32,894 nucleotides of DNA from the NCBI GenBank assembly GCA_015068905.1, contig SVJQ01000017.1, positions 1-32,894 of the forward strand, read 5' to 3'. The translations under genes and the position numbers were made by a program. Each line of letters begins with the position of its first letter. The first letter of the stretch is position 1. This document shows, one piece after another, positions 29,427 through 32,894 of the stretch. The notes under the pieces were generated by a model. It worked only from the letters and a program-made list of their open reading frames with translations, ran no database searches and was not told the DNA's origin. The DNA comes from Oscillospiraceae bacterium (GTDB lineage: Bacteria; Bacillota; Clostridia; UBA1381; UBA9506).

Positions 29427-30956
29427 TTATTCACTCAGAGATTTTTTTGCAGAAACAACAACCTGACTTTCGTAGCAGGAGAACATTCCGTCTACTAAGG
29501 TTTTGTCCGGCTTTTTGGTAATCAGGCTGACAATGGGAACGATAATCAGACCACCGACCATAGCAAGGGCACCGCAGTTAATGGGTGACTGCAAAGCGAT
29601 GGGGAAGTAAGGACGCATCAGCATATTTGCCACCATAATGCCGGCACCGAAAATGAAGCTTGCCCAAACAGCCGGTTTGGTAATTTTCTTGCTGTATAAG
29701 CCGTATAAGAAGGGAGCCAAAAAGGCACCGGCTAAAGCACCCCAGGAGATGCCCATCATATCAGCAATGTAACCGAGACTGTCCTTGTTAATGGCAATAA
29801 AGGCAGAAATAGCGATAAAGACAACAACGAGAATTCGCATAATCACAATCTGCTTTTTGTCGCTCATATTTTTGGCAATGTGACCCTTGATCAAATCCAG
29901 TGTCAGTGTTGAACTGGAGGTCAGTACCAAGGATGCCAGCGTGGACATAGAAGCTGAGAGCACCAATACAATGACAATGCCGATTAAAACGTCCGGCATA
30001 TTCTGAAGCATAGCAGGGATAACGGCATCAAAACCACCAACGGGGTTACCGGCTTCAACAGCCACGCCTGAGATTCTGCCGAAGCCACCTAAAAAGTAGC
30101 AGCCGCCGGCAACGATAACGGCAAAGATGGTAGAAATGATAGTACCCTTTGCAATGTTTTTCTCACTTTTGATGGCGTAGAACTTCTGCACCATCTGTGG
30201 CAGACCCCAAGTACCCAGCGAGGTTAAAATAACAACGCACAAAAGACTAAAGGGGTCAGGGCCGAAGAAGGAAGCATACGCACCGGGAATTTCATGCTCT
30301 ACCTGTGCAAGCTTTGCAAGGGACTCATTAAAGCCACCGTGACCATTTAAGACAGCTGCAATAACAGCAATAATACCGCCCAGCATAATCAGGCCTTGAA
30401 TAAAGTCATTAATGGCTGTTGCCATGTAACCGCCGGCGATAACATAGATGCCTGTCAAAACCGCCATAACGATAACACAGGTGTTGTAAGAAATACCGGG
30501 GAATGCCATCTCGAACAAACGGGAAAGACCGTTGTAGAGAGAGGCTGTATAAGGAATTAAGAATATAAATACGATTAAAGATGCAACAATCTTAAGCGCG
30601 TTGCTACTGTAGCGCTTGCCGAAAAATTCCGGCATGGTAGAGGTTTCTAAATGCTGGGTCATCAGACGGGTTCTTCTGCCTAAAACAACCCAGGCAAGCA
30701 AAGAGCCGAGAAAGGCGTTACCCAAACCAATCCAAGTGGATGCTACGCCGAACTTCCAGCCGAACTGACCGGCATAACCAACAAAAATAACTGCGGAGAA
30801 ATAAGAGGTACCATACGCAAAAGCCGTCAACCAGGGACCAACGCTTCTGCCACCGAGCACAAAGCCCGACACGTCTTTAGTGTGTTTTTTGCAATAAAAG
30901 CCGACACCAATCATCGTTGCAAAGAACACTACGAGTAAAATAATTTTAATTGCCAT
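29427..30956 (-). CDS. Sodium:solute symporter (SSS family)
   Basis: 509 residues from the ATG at 30956, preceded by AAGGAAGG nine bases away; the same frame reads on through the T-box terminator, which is not coding. About thirteen hydrophobic segments are visible. The SSS core is present: DVSGFVLGGRSVGPWLTAFA near the N-terminus, IYVIAGGYMATAINDFIQGL in the middle, SASMSTLASLVLTSSSTLTL in the region that carries the Na+ site, and GISWGALAGAFLAPFLYGLY later. The family imports sugars, amino acids, vitamins or organic acids with Na+. It heads an operon with an acyl-CoA ligase, and a T-box with a tyrosine-type specifier precedes it, suggesting a substrate related to tyrosine or its breakdown acids; this is inference. 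Confidence 0.92.
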   Translation of the reverse strand: MAIKIILLVVFFATMIGVGFYCKKHTKDVSGFVLGGRSVGPWLTAFAYGTSYFSAVIFVGYAGQFGWKFGVASTWIGLGNAFLGSLLAWVVLGRRTRLMTQHLETSTMPEFFGKRYSSNALKIVASLIVFIFLIPYTASLYNGLSRLFEMAFPGISYNTCVIVMAVLTGIYVIAGGYMATAINDFIQGLIMLGGIIAVIAAVLNGHGGFNESLAKLAQVEHEIPGAYASFFGPDPFSLLCVVILTSLGTWGLPQMVQKFYAIKSEKNIAKGTIISTIFAVIVAGGCYFLGGFGRISGVAVEAGNPVGGFDAVIPAMLQNMPDVLIGIVIVLVLSASMSTLASLVLTSSSTLTLDLIKGHIAKNMSDKKQIVIMRILVVVFIAISAFIAINKDSLGYIADMMGISWGALAGAFLAPFLYGLYSKKITKPAVWASFIFGAGIMVANMLMRPYFPIALQSPINCGALAMVGGLIIVPIVSLITKKPDKTLVDGMFSCYESQVVVSAKKSLSE

Positions 30957-31009
30957 TTTAACCATCCTTCCTTTACTAAAAAATTTTTTTTGAAAGATGC
31001 GAGGGCAAT

Positions 31010-31041
31010 AAAAAAACCGCCCTCTCAATTACAGAGGACGG
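31010..31041 (-). terminator. T-box-controlled terminator
   Basis: On the minus strand CCGTCCTCT (31041-31033) pairs with AGAGGGCGG (31025-31017), nine base pairs with one G-U, loop GTAATTG, followed by seven T. The 5' arm also belongs to the antiterminator formed with the T-box sequence. Confidence 0.88.
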
Positions 31042-31287
31042 AAAAATAATCCGTGATACCACCTCAGTTTACAGACGCCTCACGGCAATCTGCCTCAACG
31101 AGTAACGAAAGGAAATGGCGCCTTTGATTACTCTGTGCTGTAACGGGCACACCCGTCAGGACTTACTTGGTTTCTTTCCTGCAGCTCCCGGACTGTATTC
31201 GGTCTATCTCAAAGCCCCGGCTCGCACCAACCGCCGTTTCTCTGTGCCTTATCCATAGACTTACTTGTTCCCGTTCATTGCCTTTTT
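31010..31287 (-). promoter_or_regulatory. T-box leader with UAC (Tyr) specifier
   Basis: Read on the minus strand, Stem I has AGTA (5' side of the specifier loop), then GTCTAT pairing with ATAGAC across an apical domain containing ACAGAGAAAC and GGTTGGTGCGAGCC, a normal distal-loop sequence. The 3' side of the specifier loop reads GAA-UAC-A, with UAC at 31197-31195. The T-box itself is TGAGGTGGTATCACGG (31066-31051), followed by the terminator hairpin. Uncharged tRNA-Tyr is therefore the predicted ligand, turning on the symporter-CoA-ligase operon when tyrosine is scarce. T-box identity is firm; the specifier call rests on my manual fold. Confidence 0.87.
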
Positions 31288-31291
31288 TAGT

Positions 31292-31320
31292 ATTGTATCA
31301 TAAGGGTCATAATTTGTCAA
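31292..31320 (-). promoter_or_regulatory. Consensus promoter of the T-box operon (TTGACA-17-TACAAT)
   Basis: On the minus strand TTGACA (31320-31315) and TACAAT (31297-31292), spacer 17. The -35 box overlaps the last bases of the NUDIX gene (stop at 31317). Confidence 0.85.
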
Positions 31321-31841
31321 TTATTTTTTACAAAACCTTTTCCGTTTTGGTTTAAAAAGAACAAAAGCTCAATATAGTCTTTGGAAAAAGGTAGAAATTT
31401 ACCCTCGTCAATGAGCTGTAAAATGTCATCCTTTGTTGCCCACTTAGCGGCTTTGACCTCGCTTTTTTGAAGAGTAAGGGTGCTGATATCCACATCTAAA
31501 TTCCGCAAAATATAAACATCATCAAAACAGTCTTTGTAATAGGTGGTGAGGTAGGGCGTTTCGGCGGAAAAGTCGTGGCGTATGCCCAGCTCTTCAAAAA
31601 GCTCACGGGTAATAGCCTCACGGCTTGTCTCACCGGAGAGGGAGCAGCCGCCGGCAGAAAAATCCCAGATGTTGTTTTTGTTCTTCTGGTCTGACTTTTG
31701 CTGCAGAAGCATCTCATTTTTGCTGTTAAAAATGTAAACGTGCACAACCATGGTGTATAAGCCCTCAGCATGCTTTTTGCCGCGAACATGGGTGCCGGCT
31801 TTCTGCCTGTCAGCCGTATATAAATCCATAATTTCAGGCAT
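31317..31841 (-). CDS. NUDIX hydrolase
   Basis: 174 residues from the ATG at 31841 (AAGGAG seven bases upstream). The Nudix box is complete: GCSLSGETSREAITRELFEE followed by LGI, matching Gx5Ex7REUxEExGU, at about residues 80-102. The N-terminus MPEIMDLYTADRQKAGTHVR and HVYIFNSKNEMLLQQKS are like the isopentenyl-diphosphate-isomerase/YfcD branch of the family, which hydrolyses nucleotide-type diphosphates. Substrate unknown. Monocistronic, with its own promoter upstream; its end overlaps the -35 box of the T-box operon. Confidence 0.9.
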   Translation of the reverse strand: MPEIMDLYTADRQKAGTHVRGKKHAEGLYTMVVHVYIFNSKNEMLLQQKSDQKNKNNIWDFSAGGCSLSGETSREAITRELFEELGIRHDFSAETPYLTTYYKDCFDDVYILRNLDVDISTLTLQKSEVKAAKWATKDDILQLIDEGKFLPFSKDYIELLFFLNQNGKGFVKNN

Positions 31842-31862
31842 GGTATCACTCCTTGTGATAGT

Positions 31863-31891
31863 ATTATAACACAGATTGCGGAGAAGGGCAA
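31863..31891 (-). promoter_or_regulatory. Promoter of the NUDIX gene (TTGCCC-17-TATAAT)
   Basis: On the minus strand TTGCCC (31891-31886) and TATAAT (31868-31863), spacer 17, about 22 bases ahead of the NUDIX start. Confidence 0.6.
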
Positions 31892-31905
31892 ATGGTTTGA
31901 TTGTA

Positions 31906-32088
31906 ATGGCATTTACACCAAGAGAAACCAAGCAGAAAATTAAAGCAGGATATAAGACACTATATATTAGGGATGATTTGACGGAAAAATTGAATGACCT
32001 TGCAAAGAAGTATGATACGAGTTTTAATAATATTGTAATTAGCATCATTGAAGATTTCTTTCAGACAAACGACGAGGAGAATCATTGA
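31906..32088 (+). CDS. Small ribbon-helix-helix-like protein
   Basis: 60 residues from the ATG at 31906. KAGYKTLYIRDDLTEKLNDL followed by AKKYDTSFNNIVISIIEDFF has the pattern of an Arc/CopG-type fold: a short beta strand (KTLYIR), helix one, a turn, and helix two. Proteins of this kind bind DNA as dimers and include antitoxins and plasmid or element regulators. No toxin-like partner is adjacent. The start is uncertain: no ribosome binding site is well placed, and TTG codons upstream at 31876 and 31897 are alternatives. It is divergent from the NUDIX gene, whose promoter it overlaps at the 5' end. Confidence 0.6.
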   Translation: MAFTPRETKQKIKAGYKTLYIRDDLTEKLNDLAKKYDTSFNNIVISIIEDFFQTNDEENH

Positions 32089-32099
32089 GCCTGGCTTTC

Positions 32100-32158
32100 G
32101 TCACTTTTGACCCATTGTGCTCCGCTTTGCTTTGCACGAATCGGTACCCAAAAGTGAC
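32100..32158. repeat. 10-bp inverted repeat GTCACTTTTG / CAAAAGTGAC
   Basis: Perfect arms at 32100-32109 and 32149-32158 with a 39-base interior. It lies in the 32089-32663 stretch, which has no credible gene but several hairpins. It resembles an intergenic repetitive unit more than a regulatory site. Confidence 0.45.
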
Positions 32159-32208
32159 CTTTGCTGGTCAAACCTTTTGGAGTTCGATTCTCTCTTACCT
32201 ATAAGCAA

Positions 32209-32240
32209 AAAAGAACACACCGTAAAAGGTGTGTTCTTTT
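32209..32240. terminator. Intrinsic terminator after the ribbon-helix-helix gene
   Basis: AAAAGAACACACC (32209-32221) pairs with GGTGTGTTCTTTT (32228-32240); the A and T ends make it bidirectional. It is about 120 bases after the stop of the small gene. Confidence 0.8.
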
Positions 32241-32307
32241 AAAATTCGGGGTTCCCGAAAAGCTTTGGCTTTTTGGGGAAGAATTATTAGGTTGATTTAT
32301 ATAAAGT

Positions 32308-32347
32308 AGAGGAAACAAGCGTCCCTCTGCGGACGCTTGTTTCCTCT
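32308..32347. repeat. 17-bp hairpin, possible second terminator
   Basis: Arms 32308-32324 and 32331-32347 pair perfectly around CTCTGC, but only a short T-run follows. It is too strong to be chance and may be a terminator or a palindromic repeat. Confidence 0.6.
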
Positions 32348-32597
32348 TTGATGTTTAATTGTTTATTTGTGGCTAGGCAATTATTAGTTTAAAAAATTTA
32401 TAGTACTTCTAGCTATACAAATTAAGTTCTGTATAATGGGTATTATATTGAAATTTGAAAATAGCGGATTTCTTTGTTTATGGCGGGTCAGATTTTGATA
32501 GGGGTATTGAATATAAACTATATTTTAGACTGTACATTTTCTTTAAACTTTTTGCTTTTGGGTACGCATTATTTCATATTTTTTACGGATTTTTAAC

Positions 32598-32625
32598 TTG
32601 TTTTGGCTTTTTTTCGTGCTACAAT
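32598..32625 (+). promoter_or_regulatory. Possible promoter for the gene at the right edge (TTGTTT-16-TACAAT)
   Basis: TACAAT at 32620-32625 with TTGTTT at 32598-32603, spacer 16, about 40 bases before the start codon. The -35 box is weak. Confidence 0.5.
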
Positions 32626-32663
32626 GAACATAACTTATCTAATCATAAAAAGGAGCGAGAAAT

Positions 32664-32894
32664 ATGAAAACATTAAGAGATCACTTTTGGATTTGGGGTC
32701 ATCCTGCAGGAAGTCTGAACATAGAAGGCAGTCCTATCAATCCATCTGACCTGCCGCCGGTAGAAGGCACCTACTATTTAGGCGCGCGCAATACATTTTT
32801 AGTATCTATGGATGTACCCGTTGACAGACATCATGAATCAGAGCTTGCAAAAGATGTTGCAAATGTAGGTTGGTCCATAAACTATGCTTGGGAG
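32664..32894 (+). CDS. Unrecognised protein, N-terminal part (cut by window edge)
   Basis: The first 77 codons of a gene that continues past the window. It has AAAGGAGCG about nine bases before the ATG and an upstream promoter candidate, so it is real. The visible protein starts MKTLRDHFWIWGHPAGSLN and goes on with PPVEGTYYLGARNTFLVSMD. There is no signal peptide and no transmembrane segment in this part. The aromatic opening with a WGHPAGS stretch and the later YYLGARN segment look distinctive, but I cannot name a family with confidence. Confidence 0.75.
   Translation, partial: MKTLRDHFWIWGHPAGSLNIEGSPINPSDLPPVEGTYYLGARNTFLVSMDVPVDRHHESELAKDVANVGWSINYAWE

Noticed and set aside
30957-31028. 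Extension of the symporter frame into the leader
   Set aside because: It would start inside the T-box terminator hairpin; the ATG at 30956 has the ribosome binding site.
32178-32203. tRNA-like T-arm (GGAGTTCGATTCTCTC) as a second attachment site
   Set aside because: The stem pairs poorly, there is no acceptor partner and no CCA; probably chance.
32455-32667. 70-codon plus-strand frame before the last gene
   Set aside because: It is AT-rich, dominated by Phe/Tyr/Leu, covers the promoter candidate and ribosome binding site of the next gene, and has no ribosome binding site of its own.

Overview
The window looks like a chromosome segment of a low-to-mid GC Clostridia-type Firmicute, probably a gut anaerobe. 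The signs are strong AGGAGG-type ribosome binding sites, many TTGACA-17-TATAAT promoters, a TPP riboswitch, a T-box, and protein families typical of Clostridia (NiaR, DUF1836, DegV, the ThiSFGHED set). The species cannot be named from sequence alone.

Region 1 (1-5760) is an accessory island. It holds an XRE-type HTH protein, a truncated SLOG-like gene, a DUF4143 AAA ATPase, and a two-gene operon (AlbA_2/Schlafen-like ATP-binding protein, then a HAD hydrolase) bracketed by two near-identical 34-bp direct repeats. It ends at a 45-bp 3' half of a proline tRNA (CGG) that keeps CCA and its terminator. This is the classic footprint of a tyrosine-integrase attachment site. The intact tRNA and the integrase should lie left of the window.

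Region 2 (5761-13240) carries a FIST-domain protein with a MATE exporter, then an operon for an enolase-superfamily enzyme, an opine-dehydrogenase-like enzyme and a GntR/FCD regulator. A 31-bp palindrome touches the -10 box of that operon's consensus promoter. A neutral-ceramidase-like protein is divergently transcribed behind a very hairpin-rich leader.

Region 3 (13240-21600) is cofactor synthesis. thiS-F-G-H-E-D sits behind a TPP riboswitch with an attenuator. nadB-nadC-niaR is divergent from nadA, and repeated GTAAACTTTT half-sites overlap the shared promoters, consistent with feedback by NiaR.

Region 4 (21600-27300) has a LysR regulator divergent from an M20 peptidase and a CapA-type metallophosphatase, then a DUF1836 regulator divergent from degV, with a 15-bp palindromic core present twice in the shared promoter region, then a YjjG-like HAD phosphatase.

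Region 5 (27300-32894) has two nearly identical 210-bp tandem units that fold on paper into a three-way-junction RNA with a possible kissing interaction. It continues with an acyl-CoA ligase and a sodium:solute symporter behind a T-box whose specifier reads UAC (Tyr), a NUDIX hydrolase, a small ribbon-helix-helix-like protein, hairpin-rich intergenic DNA, and the start of an unrecognised gene cut by the window edge.

The most novel-looking items are the tandem structured repeat, the Tyr T-box on a symporter/CoA-ligase operon, the DUF1836/degV operator, and the direct-repeat-flanked AlbA_2-HAD cassette.
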